In this document: in pieces, positions 21,360 to 31,143 of the stretch
How the letters are laid out: the number at the start of each line of letters is the position of its first letter
How positions within the stretch are numbered: the first letter of the stretch is position 1
Assembly: GCA_026770025.1 (NCBI GenBank)
Contig: JAMXDE010000016.1
Span: 930,001 to 994,000, forward strand
Length of the DNA stretch: 64,000 nt
Direction of reading: 5' to 3'
Source of the DNA: Craspedostauros australis
Taxonomy: Eukaryota > Bacillariophyta > Bacillariophyceae > Mastogloiales > Achnanthaceae
The notes under the pieces: generated by a model
What the model saw: only the letters and a program-made list of their open reading frames with translations
Told to the model about the DNA's origin: nothing
Database searches by the model: none
Position numbers and translations under genes: made by a program

Positions 21360-21474
21360 GAGGTAGCGGTGGACTGGTGGGAGACCGACGAGGGCACCCT
21401 GTCCTCGATGGTGTCAGCATCAGTTCATCGTGTTGGGTGCCGGAGACACCAATGCCTGAATGCATGAATGGATG

Positions 21475-21672
21475 AAACGGCGATCATGAGGACTCCATTT
21501 TTGCCTTGATCGGTTGTTATTCATCGCCTCGTTGATGGAAGAAGGTGGTGCCTGCCAGCGCTTCAGTGCGGACAGCGGCGCGACGATCATGATTGATGCT
21601 GATGTGGACTGTTGTGCAGATTTGAGAGTTGTTGTGTTGGACGGTGTTGGATGGTGTTGCGATGGGATGTGC
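21475..21672 (-). pseudogene. Fragment of an ankyrin-BTB gene (linker and start of BTB)
   Basis: On the - strand this about 200-bp piece matches 28425-28620 inside the ankyrin-BTB gene. Shared protein text includes DRRAAVRTEA against DRRSAVRSET and the run QRGDEQPIKA against QGDEQQPIKA. Nothing upstream or downstream continues the gene and the frame is interrupted, so it is a dead fragment of host origin. It lies directly upstream of the membrane-protein gene and may now serve as its 5' flank. Confidence 0.75.
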
Positions 21673-22911
21673 TCTCGTTACTGCGCTCTCACTTGATAGA
21701 GGAGGACAGCACCGCGGTTGGTGGATGTGGATCCTTCTGTTCTTCGAGTTCGCACATCCCAACACCACTTTTTCTGTGAGAACATCACCAACGAGAATCT
21801 CCGACTAGTATGACTATGACCGTTGCAGTTGCTGAACGATCTTTCTGGCGCCAAAAGAAACACAAAGAACCTGATCGATCACATTGTTTGACACAGTTGA
21901 TTCGAACTGTTCGTTCTACGTTTTCATTGGTCCAGCTTGTGTTCTCTCTTGTCTCACCTCATCACAGTGTTGTGTGTCGAGATGTGCCCAGTCCCACCAA
22001 ATCTGTGTATCACGAACATCTTTAGCTTCTTTTGTGGGAACTCCGAATCCAACTCCCGCCGAAAAAAGAGATCTTTGAGAATCAACTCACACAACAAGAA
22101 CAACAACAAGAACGACATCAAGAGAGAGGCCAAGTGATGGAGGGAACACCAAGATGGACGATGATCGCAATTGCAATCACAATCATTGCGAACCATGAGG
22201 CATCCCACGAGAAGCTCAATCGGCGGCATGCTTCGTTGAGTACCGAAGTGGAATGGTGCGCGATGGGTTGAACGATCGTGTTCCCAACAACTTTGGCCAG
22301 CGAGTCACCCACGCTTCTGATGATGATGATGGAGGGATGAGGATGACTCCCACTTCCGCTTGCCAATACTCCATCACTCCAGCACTCATGTTGTGCCGAT
22401 GCATCGGTCGTGGTTGAAGAACAGTGAGCACTCCACATGACACATGACCCATGACAACGAAGAAGGAGAAGCGACAGTCTCCACACTCACATCTCTCACA
22501 CCCCTCACACCAGCACGTCTGCAACTCAATGCACACTCACAGTTATCAGACGCTTCATCATCGTCACTGCTGCTGCTGCTGACGATGGCATCCCACCCTT
22601 GCGGCCAACGATGCCATCACCGTGCTTCACTTTTCCAAACAAGATGCATTCCGTGGGACCTCCTGTGAGAAACCTACTCCTTCCTACTCGTACGAGCACA
22701 GCCATGAATGCGCACGGTGGTGGCTATCGCGATATCTCCAACATCATCGCATTATTGCGCCATGAGGCCTGCAACAGACAGCAGACACCGAGAAGAAGCG
22801 CTGCAAATCTCCACCCTCTCTCCAACCTCTCATAAAACTAAATCAGCCACAAACTGACACTTCCAGCAACTAAAGCAGCAACTAAAACAGCAACCAAAGC
22901 AACACCCAAAC
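21673..22911. other. Intergenic, no gene seen
   Basis: About 1.2 kb. It holds an (AACAAC/AAGAAC)n purine-rich stretch at about 22090-22130 and a CTGCTGCTGCTG run at about 22568-22580. A CATAAAA box at about 22831 could serve the secreted-protein gene that follows. Confidence 0.5.
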
Positions 22912-23616
22912 ATGAAACTCATCGCCACCACCACCCTCATCTCCATGATGGCATCCGCCTTCACTCCACTCACTGACGCCGCTGGATACACCTGCGGTGT
23001 CCATGCCCACTTCGGCATCGACAGCGAAGTCGATCATGCCCACAAGCCAACCATCGAGGAGCTCAACTTCTCTCGTCGCATGTTCATGAAGACCTTCCAC
23101 GATGTGCACCCAGACCTCTCCTTCGACAAGGTCGATCTCATGGACATCTTCGAAGAGAAGCGTCTGGTCGCCTCCATGAAGAAGGATGACGCCGCCGGCC
23201 TTCGTGGAGTGTCCGCTGGTGTCAAAACTGTCGGCGCTGTCGATGGTGGAGACATGAACCGCCTCACCTGGCCTCATCAGCCCATCTTGTGGGACTACAG
23301 CTTCGTGGCTGACATCATTTGTCCCTACTGCTTCTTCGATGATGACGACGATGACGACTTCTACGCCGCAAGCGCATCTTCGGTCGTGAAGTCGCTGGTG
23401 CATGGTGGCAGCGCAAAGAAGGTCAACGCCAAGGCGAAGAAGTCCGGCGCCGAGAAGTTCCAGGCGGCACTGACCGAGCACAAGGCCCACCGTTGGGAGA
23501 CCGCATGGTGCGATGCGTTGAAGAATGGTCCGCACGAATACTACCGCACCGTGGACAAGTGCGTGATCGCCCATGACTCCTTCAGCTGCGTTGAGAAGGC
23601 GGGCGCCGTCGCATGA
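22912..23616 (+). CDS. Secreted protein of unknown function
   Basis: 234 residues in one exon. The N-terminus (MKLIATTTLISMMASAFTP) is a clear signal peptide, with cleavage likely near TDAAG. The mature part contains eight cysteines by eye, among them CPYCFF and a C-terminal group (WCDAL, KCVIA, FSCVEKAG), which suggests disulphide bonds in the secretory pathway or outside the cell. In the middle is a seven-aspartate run (FFDDDDDDDFY), a possible calcium- or mineral-binding tract, followed by a lysine/alanine-rich stretch (KKVNAKAKKSG). No domain is recognised. Third positions are C-rich, so it is probably well expressed. Confidence 0.72.
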   Translation: MKLIATTTLISMMASAFTPLTDAAGYTCGVHAHFGIDSEVDHAHKPTIEELNFSRRMFMKTFHDVHPDLSFDKVDLMDIFEEKRLVASMKKDDAAGLRGVSAGVKTVGAVDGGDMNRLTWPHQPILWDYSFVADIICPYCFFDDDDDDDFYAASASSVVKSLVHGGSAKKVNAKAKKSGAEKFQAALTEHKAHRWETAWCDALKNGPHEYYRTVDKCVIAHDSFSCVEKAGAVA

Positions 23617-24250
23617 GAGTTGTAGATGAGTCCCTTCAATCGTATGATTGCACAGATCGCTAACTGCATGGCAGCCAATCGCCAATGCTCTAGTAACAGC
23701 ACACAATCATATCCATACCCATACACATCTACTCGACTAGTGCTCAACGTTCCACTTCGTTTCATGACTCAAGTCACACAGTGTAGAGCGGACACTTGCG
23801 AAACAAGCAGAAATCGAGCAGCAAACTAAACAGAGCACGAAGGGGGACTTGTCCCTCTCCTGCATTGTCGATTCGCTCATTGCTGAGGAGGAAGGGTGAA
23901 CAGGAGAGTCACTTGCGTGCGATATAAGCGATGGCAACCCACGTGGGCTTACTCAGAAGGGCGGTCCTCCTTTCCGAAATTGCAGCGATGGCAAGGGTGA
24001 TGAAGATGAGCAGGTAGAACTGGAGTGCATTGGTAGAGGCAGGCTATTGTGGAATGCGCACTGTCTATTCACAACACTGAATTACCATTCTTCATCATGG
24101 CATGTACCGCCGACCTCTCTATTCGCTATCTTTGCATGCCCTTTCATTGTGGTCGATGGCGCCGACACGATTGTGCGGACCCCCGCTTGATCTTCCACCA
24201 CAAAACACGACTTCGGACTGATCGCTTCGGTTGGGTATTCATGCTCTGTC
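23617..24250. other. Intergenic, 3' flanks of convergent genes
   Basis: 634 bp between the secreted-protein gene (+) and ankyrin gene 2 (-). No feature seen. Confidence 0.5.
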
Positions 24251-25978
24251 TCAACCGCGTGCGTCGTTATGCTTGGTGTTATGTGTTGTGTGCACGTGCA
24301 TGTGTCGAATCAAGCACTCCATTATCTCTTCCTCGCCATCTTCATACGCGGCATGGAGCAACGTGTATCCATCTTCATTGGACATGGTCAAATCGTGATT
24401 CTCGTTGCCGTTGGCTTCGTTCAAGCGAAGCAGACGATCCAACAGTCCTTCATTGCCGGCGCTGCAAGCTTCCTGAATTGGTGCGTAGTCTTCGTCCGGG
24501 AGCCGGGGGTTGAGATTGATCTCGACACCGTTTGCTTGGCTGAAGTCAAGGAGACAGTCGGCCACATCTGTGTCACCATGCAAGAAGGCATGCTGAAGTG
24601 CCGTACTATCGTTCATATCTCGGGTGTTGATCATGGCATGCGCATTGCCTTGGAAGCGGCATGATCGGAGCAACAGCTGCACCACCTCCTTATAACCATA
24701 TTTACAAGCGTAATGGAGCGGGGTTTGCTCGTCGCAGTCCTGGATGTTGAAATCGATAATGGGGTCGTCACTGGTACTTGTGCGACAGAATTCGATGAAA
24801 CGTTCCACTACATCCGCTTCGCCGTACTCACAGGCATGATGCAGTGGCGTGCAGCCATGGTAGCTGTTTCGGATGTTGAAATTGATTGCCGCATAGCTGT
24901 TGGCTCGACTGAAGTCAAGAAGATCGCCGGCGATATCTGCGTCACCATTGATGCAGGCGTAGTGAAGCAGTGTTTGCCCATCCTCCTTGTCTTGAACGTT
25001 GAGGTCGATGCAGACTTCGTTGGCTTGGATGAATTCAAGCAAGCACCTCACTCCGCCCACGTCACCATGGGCGCAAGCATGATGAAGTGCCGTTTTGTTG
25101 GACGAGTCTTGGGCGTTGATGATGGCATGTGCGTTGCCGTGGATACGAGCGGATCGAAGCAAGATCTTCACTACACCATGGTGGCCTTGTGTGCAAGCAT
25201 AGTGAAGGGGAGTTAGGTTGTGACAGTCTTGAACGGTGAAATCAACTTTGAGACTATCACTAACACTGTCACTGTCACCGATACGACTGAAGTCAACGAA
25301 GTGTTCCACCACATCTGAATAACCATTCTCACATGCATAGTGGAGAGGTGTGCGGCCATGGCCTTTGTTTCGAATGTTGACATCGATGTTGACGTTGCAG
25401 TTGGTGCGACCGAAATGAAGAAGGCATTGCACCACGTCTGCATCGCCATTAATGCAAGCGCGATGGAGAGGGGCGTGCCCATCATTCTTTTCTGGAGTAT
25501 TGAGATCGATGGTTGTGTGTTTATTGGTTGAGCAGAAGCGCAGGAGGCATCGTACCACAGCTGCGTGGCCATGTATGCAAGCAACATTGAGTGGAGTGTC
25601 CCCGCGCTTGGATCGAATGTTAACATCAATGTTGGTACTTCCGTTGACGCGTCCGAAGTCTAGCAGGCGTTGCACCACATCCGCGTGGCCATTCAGGCAG
25701 GCATAGTGAAGTGCCGTTTGCCCGATGCGCTTGTCTTGAGTGTTGAGGTAAATCTCAATGCTCTCGCTGCCATGGTTGTCAGTTTGAAAGGAGTTGAGGA
25801 GGCACTCTACCACATCTGCATGACCATTCTCACAAGCACAATGGAGCGGTGTTTGCCCTGCGGCATTCTGGGCCATCAGCTTCGTCACGTCTCCATTCTC
25901 TTGCGCCGACACCAAATAGCGGACTTTTTCCAAATCGCCGGACTTGCATGCACGATGGAGCGGCGTCTCTCTCTTCAT
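24251..25978 (-). CDS. Ankyrin-repeat protein 2, about 14 repeats
   Basis: 575 residues from MKRETPLHRACKSGD. Essentially the whole protein is ankyrin repeats, about 14, with unusually long units of 35-42 residues (QTPLHCACENGHADVVECL, RTPLHYACENGYSDVVEHF, LTPLHYACTQGHHGVVKIL). There is no N-terminal cap before the first repeat, which hints at a missing 5' exon: an open stretch at 26217-26055 reading MAASRWHVAHSFNDSL could be joined through a 74-bp intron (GTAGCA donor at 26054, CACAG acceptor at 25981) in the right phase, giving 630 residues. I rate that junction at about even odds. Repeat copy C begins directly upstream. Likely a protein-binding scaffold; partner unknown. Confidence 0.82.
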   Translation of the reverse strand: MKRETPLHRACKSGDLEKVRYLVSAQENGDVTKLMAQNAAGQTPLHCACENGHADVVECLLNSFQTDNHGSESIEIYLNTQDKRIGQTALHYACLNGHADVVQRLLDFGRVNGSTNIDVNIRSKRGDTPLNVACIHGHAAVVRCLLRFCSTNKHTTIDLNTPEKNDGHAPLHRACINGDADVVQCLLHFGRTNCNVNIDVNIRNKGHGRTPLHYACENGYSDVVEHFVDFSRIGDSDSVSDSLKVDFTVQDCHNLTPLHYACTQGHHGVVKILLRSARIHGNAHAIINAQDSSNKTALHHACAHGDVGGVRCLLEFIQANEVCIDLNVQDKEDGQTLLHYACINGDADIAGDLLDFSRANSYAAINFNIRNSYHGCTPLHHACEYGEADVVERFIEFCRTSTSDDPIIDFNIQDCDEQTPLHYACKYGYKEVVQLLLRSCRFQGNAHAMINTRDMNDSTALQHAFLHGDTDVADCLLDFSQANGVEINLNPRLPDEDYAPIQEACSAGNEGLLDRLLRLNEANGNENHDLTMSNEDGYTLLHAAYEDGEEEIMECLIRHMHVHTTHNTKHNDARG

Positions 25979-26213
25979 GCCTGTGCAATGTCCCCAAAGT
26001 CTTGTGCTCTGCAGCCCTTGTATTGCCCAGCGCTATTGCTATTGCTGTTGCTACTGCCATTCGCCAAGTGAACTGCGCATGACAATGGTGGAGAATGGGG
26101 CTCAGTGAGGACGTCATAGTCGTACAAGAACGAATACCGATTCAGTTCCACTCCGTCCATCTCGGAAGCAAGCGAATCATTGAACGAATGAGCAACGTGC
26201 CATCGACTCGCGG

Positions 26214-27345
26214 CCATGTTTCTCTGTGAGCGCGTTTGTGTGTGTCATCATCACTCACACACCAATTCCACGATCGTGACAAAATGAAGTGCGTCACCCA
26301 AACACGATCAACCACGGATGACAGGCAGACGATTGAAGCGCGCCAAAAATTCTTGGCACCACCGAAAACAACGAACTGTTGATGTTGATTTCACACAGAA
26401 CAACTACTCAACAACTATGGCAATACATGTCCTCGTTCTGTGGAAGAGATCATGGTTGTACTTGCATAGAACTATGTGCATTGATGGAGGTGTCAGCCAA
26501 CGTATCAAACGTACGCAGACATGACCAGGAAAGCAAAGCATGGGTGAAACAAGCAGCCACGCACAACGTCGCATGCCGAAAAGGATGGATGAAGGCGACC
26601 ATGGCAAGAGATGGAGATGGAGATGATGATGATGATGACGAATGGGAAGTGGTGATGAAGAGCGATTGCAACCGTATCGCATCGATCGGCGACATCAGAA
26701 AGGAAGATATCAAGGCAATTGCATAGGTAAACAATCACATGAACAATCGCGGCGCCCACGCTGGATGCGCCATCGGCAGCTGAGATTCAATACCTGCTGG
26801 ACGAGTGAATTCATGAGATCGGACGCAACAACTTCTTCGGGACCTGTAGTATCAGCTGTTCGGAGATACTCCTACCAATACGCCACCACTGCACACATCA
26901 TTACCACCAACGCCCGCTCATGCTGAAGCTCAAAGCGATGCATCGCAGCCACAGCTGCAAATGATGAGATGAAGGCACTGTGTCATCGGATCCACAAATC
27001 GGAGAAATGATCTGCCAAGGCATCAGCAACTTGTCCCATGGCTTGTCATCCTTTCCGGCCACATTGGGGCCCATGTGGCAGCTGGCGTGCGCTTGCGCCT
27101 TGCGTGATACCATGCAAGAACGGCGGAAGCAACACCAACGAGCCGACAGTCGTGATACATTCATCCCGCCCTGTCAAGTTGCAGTGGAGTACGACGATCC
27201 ATGTATGACGCCAGCGGATACCACCATCCTTTTCCACACAATTCCTTCCGCACAACTCCTTCCACATCATCGAAACCAACAAACGCGGAAAACACTTGAT
27301 TGGCGACGGTGACAACAGTGGTGGCCAGACCATCGTCGTCATGCC
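26214..27345. repeat. Dispersed repeat / dead gene, copy C
   Basis: About 1.1 kb aligning with 37008-38215 (copy B) in the same orientation. The first 500 bp (26217-26735 against 37011-37523) look roughly 90% identical, with indels near 26750 where B carries about 75 extra bases. Both contain an acidic open piece (EWEVV, then RIASIGDIRKED, ending KAIA) and further down the conserved peptide SDPQ.GE.IC.GISN.SHG and MWQLACACALRDT. Stops and shifts interrupt these frames, so it looks like a decayed protein gene rather than a simple repeat. No family recognised. Confidence 0.7.
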
Positions 27346-27681
27346 GCACTGCCCAACAATGCTGCATGATACACCAACGTGCTGTTCACCAACCAGGATC
27401 ATCTGCAACGCAGTGGCATGACCATCAGCAATGCATTGGCCAAAGAGCACGCCTTGCTGTCCAGCCAGTCAGGTTGTGCTGCAAATGATACGGTCGTGCG
27501 TAGAACATCACGCTGCGCGAGTCACCAAAGGCGAAATCCAAGATTTGCCGGGCGCACCATTGGATGTATCACTGATAGCTTTCTTTCGAAATATGGTAGT
27601 GTAGTTATTTCTCTGATTACAGCCTATTCATTTTCCTCTTCTTCATGACACGCTCACTTATCTGTCTACTGTTGTTGTGAT
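27346..27681. other. Intergenic, possible remnant coding piece
   Basis: A + strand open frame at 27379-27648 (MLFTNQDHLQRSGMT...) continues past the end of the B/C homology and could be more of the same dead gene, but there is no second copy to support it. The end is the 3' flank of the ankyrin-BTB gene. Confidence 0.35.
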
Positions 27682-29805
27682 TCACTCCTCTTCTTCAGCA
27701 GCAGCAGCAGCAGCATCGGCCCCAGTCACCCTGGAAGGTGTGACGGACCGCACGAGGTTCACCAACGTTGCACGATCCATGTATGAATCCACTTGCGCAG
27801 GACCCTCGTTTTCATCCACGATCTTGTACAAATCCATCATGGACATGGCACTGTACTTGTCATCAACTTCATTGCTTGCTGCTCCCCCACTGCAGACGGC
27901 ATGGATCTCCCCCGGCAGTTGAGGGTGTTGAAACAACTTGCTGCAATCTTCACGAGCGAGTAAAGTCTGCATGTTTCGAGCTGCCATCCTCATCGACGCA
28001 TCTTTCAACAGTAAACAGCCGTGCTGATTGGCGAATATCAACGCATCTACCATGGTGTCCTCTGTGAGATGAGTGCGGGCCAACTCTGCTTCAAGAACAA
28101 GCTTGAGTCGCCAGAAGCCAAACTCGTTGGCCACAAGGATCAGCTGTTGTAGATCGTCCTGTCCATTGGCGGTGGGAGTTGGCCGGTCAGAGCCATCATC
28201 ATCGTCATGAACGCCATCGCGGGTATCAGTATCGTTGTCCGGAGCGCTGTGATCGAAGGATATCTCACCTGTGTAGATGCATTCGAGGACACGTTGAACG
28301 TATTTGGGTTGAAGGTTGGGGAGAGGGATGAGCCTGCGGGGTGGAGCAGTGACAGAATCAGTGCCGTCATCAGTGCCGTCATCGACATGCTGATGTTGGA
28401 TTCCCGAGTCGATCAATGTCTGAATGGACGGAACAGTGACCATGAGGAGTCCGGAGTTTGCTTTGATTGGCTGTTGTTCGTCGCCTTGTCCGCACAGGAA
28501 GGTGATATCTGCCTTGGTCTCAGAACGAACAGCGCTGCGACGATCTTGGCCGATGCTGATGTTGGTTGTTGTGTGGATTTTAGGATTGTCGTGCTTGGTT
28601 GGTGTTGTGATGGTGTTTGTGTGTCTTTGCTTGCGCACCTGCGTCTCTGTTTGCAGCTGTGTCTGCGGTTGCAAGTTGCGACGACTGAGATGACCGAGAC
28701 GCTTCATGATTGATGTCATCATCCTGACCTGATCTTTTGCTTTGATTAGTTCGACGGGTGTTTTGTTGTCGTTGTTTTGGATGTCGATATTGACCTTGGT
28801 TGATTCGATGAGGTACTTCACACACTCCAGGCGGCCGTTGGCGCATGCTCGATGAAGTGGAGTGTCGCCATTGTTGTCTTTGCAGTTGACATCGGCGTTG
28901 GCTGATTCGATGAGGTACTTCACACACTCCAGGTGGCCCCAGACGCATGCATAGTGAAGTGGAGTGTAGCCATCGTTGTTCTTGCAGTTGACATCGGCGT
29001 TGCATGTTTCGATGAGGTACTTCACACATTCCAGGCGGCCGTTGAGGCATGCTTTATGAAGTGGAGTGTCACCATTGTTGGCTTTGCAGTTGGCATCGGC
29101 GTTGGTTGATTCGACGAGGTACTTCACACATTCCAGCTGGCCGTTGTAGCATACCCCATGAAGTGGAGTGTCGCCATCGTTGGTTTTGCAGTTGACATCG
29201 GCGTTGGTTGATTCGATGAGGTACTTCACACATTCCAGGCTGCCGTTGAAGCATGCACGGTGAAGCGGAGTGTAGCCACCTTTGTTCTTGCAGTTGACAT
29301 CGGCGTTGCATGTTTCGATGAGGTACTTCACACATTCCAGGTGGCCGGTGGCGCATGCTCGATGAAGTGGAGTGTCGCCATCGTTGTCTTTGCAGTTGAC
29401 ATCGGCGTTGGTTGATTCGACGAGGTACTTCACACATTCCAGCTGGCCGTTGTAGCATGCCCCATGAAGTGGAGTATCGCCATGGTTGTCTTTGCAGTTG
29501 ACATCGGCGTTGGCTGATTCGATGAGGTACTTCACACATTCCAGGCTGCCCAAGTAGCATGCCCTATGAAGTGGAGTGTTGCCATTGTTGTTCTTGCGGT
29601 TGACATCGGCGTTGCATGTTTCGATGAGGTATTCGACACATTCAAAATGGCCCCAGGAGCATGCCTTATGAAGTGGAGTGTCGCCATGGTTATCTTTGAC
29701 CTTGCTGACATCACGTCCTTCGTTCTGCTCCTTCCATTCCCTCAACACTGACAGATCACCTGCAATAGCAGCTTCAAGGAGTTGTTCGTCTGAGACATTC
29801 GGCAT
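27682..29805 (-). CDS. Ankyrin-BTB protein (ankyrin gene 3)
   Basis: 707 residues from MPNVSDEQLL at 29805; the frame is open back to 29964 but that part is unlike the family. Residues about 1-370 hold ten to eleven ankyrin repeats that are strikingly uniform, mostly of the form DTPLH.AC..G.LECVKYL followed by IES.NADVNCK. A low-complexity linker leads to a BTB/POZ domain at about 450-620 (ADITFLCGQGD; YVQRVLECIYTGEISFD; LQQLILVANEFGFWRLKLVL), in the order seen in plant and protist ankyrin-BTB proteins. BTB domains often dimerise and bind Cullin-3, so this may be a substrate adaptor with the ankyrins choosing the target; that is inference. Two dead fragments of this gene lie at 21475-21672 and 32285-32790. 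Confidence 0.88.
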   Translation of the reverse strand: MPNVSDEQLLEAAIAGDLSVLREWKEQNEGRDVSKVKDNHGDTPLHKACSWGHFECVEYLIETCNADVNRKNNNGNTPLHRACYLGSLECVKYLIESANADVNCKDNHGDTPLHGACYNGQLECVKYLVESTNADVNCKDNDGDTPLHRACATGHLECVKYLIETCNADVNCKNKGGYTPLHRACFNGSLECVKYLIESTNADVNCKTNDGDTPLHGVCYNGQLECVKYLVESTNADANCKANNGDTPLHKACLNGRLECVKYLIETCNADVNCKNNDGYTPLHYACVWGHLECVKYLIESANADVNCKDNNGDTPLHRACANGRLECVKYLIESTKVNIDIQNNDNKTPVELIKAKDQVRMMTSIMKRLGHLSRRNLQPQTQLQTETQVRKQRHTNTITTPTKHDNPKIHTTTNISIGQDRRSAVRSETKADITFLCGQGDEQQPIKANSGLLMVTVPSIQTLIDSGIQHQHVDDGTDDGTDSVTAPPRRLIPLPNLQPKYVQRVLECIYTGEISFDHSAPDNDTDTRDGVHDDDDGSDRPTPTANGQDDLQQLILVANEFGFWRLKLVLEAELARTHLTEDTMVDALIFANQHGCLLLKDASMRMAARNMQTLLAREDCSKLFQHPQLPGEIHAVCSGGAASNEVDDKYSAMSMMDLYKIVDENEGPAQVDSYMDRATLVNLVRSVTPSRVTGADAAAAAAEEEE

Positions 29806-30780
29806 GTTGGTCGTTGGTTGTTGAGCTGTTGGTAGACAAACAATTGCTGGATGATTGCTCAATGTGTTCACGGTACGAGTCGGTCTTATGATGACGATGC
29901 TGACTGATGGTATGAGACCAAACTGCTGCAAGGAATAGCAAGGTTGTCGTTGTCTTGTTCGCACGTTCTGTTTCTCTGTTCCATGATCGCACTCTGGTTT
30001 GGCACGAGATCCTTCTTGACATCAACCACAAAACACACGCACACAAACAACACGAAAGAAACACGAAGAAGGAATTCGTGCGATCGAACTCGGTTTTCTG
30101 TAGTCCATTGAGTCATTCGACAGAACCAACGTGTGCCAAACTGTGCCAAACTGTGCGTGCCTCCAACGGCGTGACTGTTAGCGCGAGCGAATTGGTCGCC
30201 GTGATGGCTTTTCCATCACGCTCGTTTCCCCAGTCGTACACTTCCAACAGAACACCACATGCACCATGATCTCCAACTACCACAATAGCAATACCCGCCC
30301 GAGCACACTTCCTTCTGCAAACACCGTCAAGATGATGAGTGCGATCGCTGGTGCTTCAATTCCCCATCTGAACAAGTTCGAACGGAGGATGCACGCCTTG
30401 TGCGGAAACGTGAAGCTGATGGACGACAGAGCTGAGGCCAGATCATGCATCATGCTGGAGATGTGTGCGATGTCTTGGCGTTGATGCCAATGCTGCACAT
30501 CTTTTATCCAATGATGCCTTTGGCCAAGTCGTCAAGCTGGAGCATTGCTCAAGACACGCACCCTGAGGCGAATTGGTCCTGAGATGCACAAAACAATGGC
30601 TTGGCACCAATGCATCATAAGGCACCAATGCATCGCACATGAAACACATTGCTTTGAACACTGGAGTATTTGCAAATCCAACCAATTGGTTGGACCAAAG
30701 CAAGCCTCACACACTCCAATGGCAACGATCCAAGACAGTGGAGGAGTAGAGCTGGGTAGGCATGGTTTCGCTGTCAGAAC
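29806..30780. other. Intergenic, promoter side of the ankyrin-BTB gene
   Basis: About 1 kb without a supported gene. A 72-codon frame at 30266-30484 (MISNYHNSN...) has no family resemblance. The sequence around 30600-30640 repeats GGCACCAATGCATC twice. Confidence 0.45.
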
Positions 30781-31143
30781 ATGCATGATCACATCAGTGA
30801 CACACTTCAATTGGCATCACATGACATCCCCTTGGTCGCTCTCCTGCTTGCACACTGTCTCTTGTTCTCTCTTATTGCTCAGCTTGATCCCAATTGTGCA
30901 CCAAATCCAGATCAAGAGCCACCCACACCTGTCAAGTCAGATGTCATTGCAGCATTCACAAGCTCCATCAAGTGGTCATTCAGAGTATTGTTAGATGCAG
31001 TGATGAGAGAACAAGTGTTGAAAATCCTCTGGGTATTGCAAAGATATGCTTCGGTTGCATCAAGCATGACCAAAGTGCAATTGGCAAGGTGCATGGCTCT
31101 TTCTTTGCTTAATGGCTCACCAGCTGCCCAATGGCTGGTCTGA
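30781..31143 (+). CDS. Possible small hypothetical protein
   Basis: 120 residues from the ATG at 30781. It begins with a hydrophobic stretch (LVALLLAHCLLFSLIAQL) that could be a membrane anchor or signal, then a proline-rich piece (PNPDQEPPTPVKS) and an amphipathic helix-like end (KWSFRVLLDAVMREQVLKIL). The composition looks protein-like, but I recognise no family, and there is no second copy in the window to show selection. It may equally be chance. Confidence 0.28.
   Translation: MHDHISDTLQLASHDIPLVALLLAHCLLFSLIAQLDPNCAPNPDQEPPTPVKSDVIAAFTSSIKWSFRVLLDAVMREQVLKILWVLQRYASVASSMTKVQLARCMALSLLNGSPAAQWLV

Noticed and set aside
20025-21467. A 480-codon + strand open frame rich in G, E and D
   Set aside because: Antisense shadow of the membrane-protein gene; its composition reflects strongly biased codons on the other strand.
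28790-29700. Regularly spaced near-identical units, at first sight like a CRISPR array
   Set aside because: The 99-bp period is a whole ankyrin repeat within an open frame, and the host is a eukaryote.
30266-30484. A 72-codon + strand open frame
   Set aside because: No homology to anything else in the window and no domain-like pattern; within the range expected by chance.
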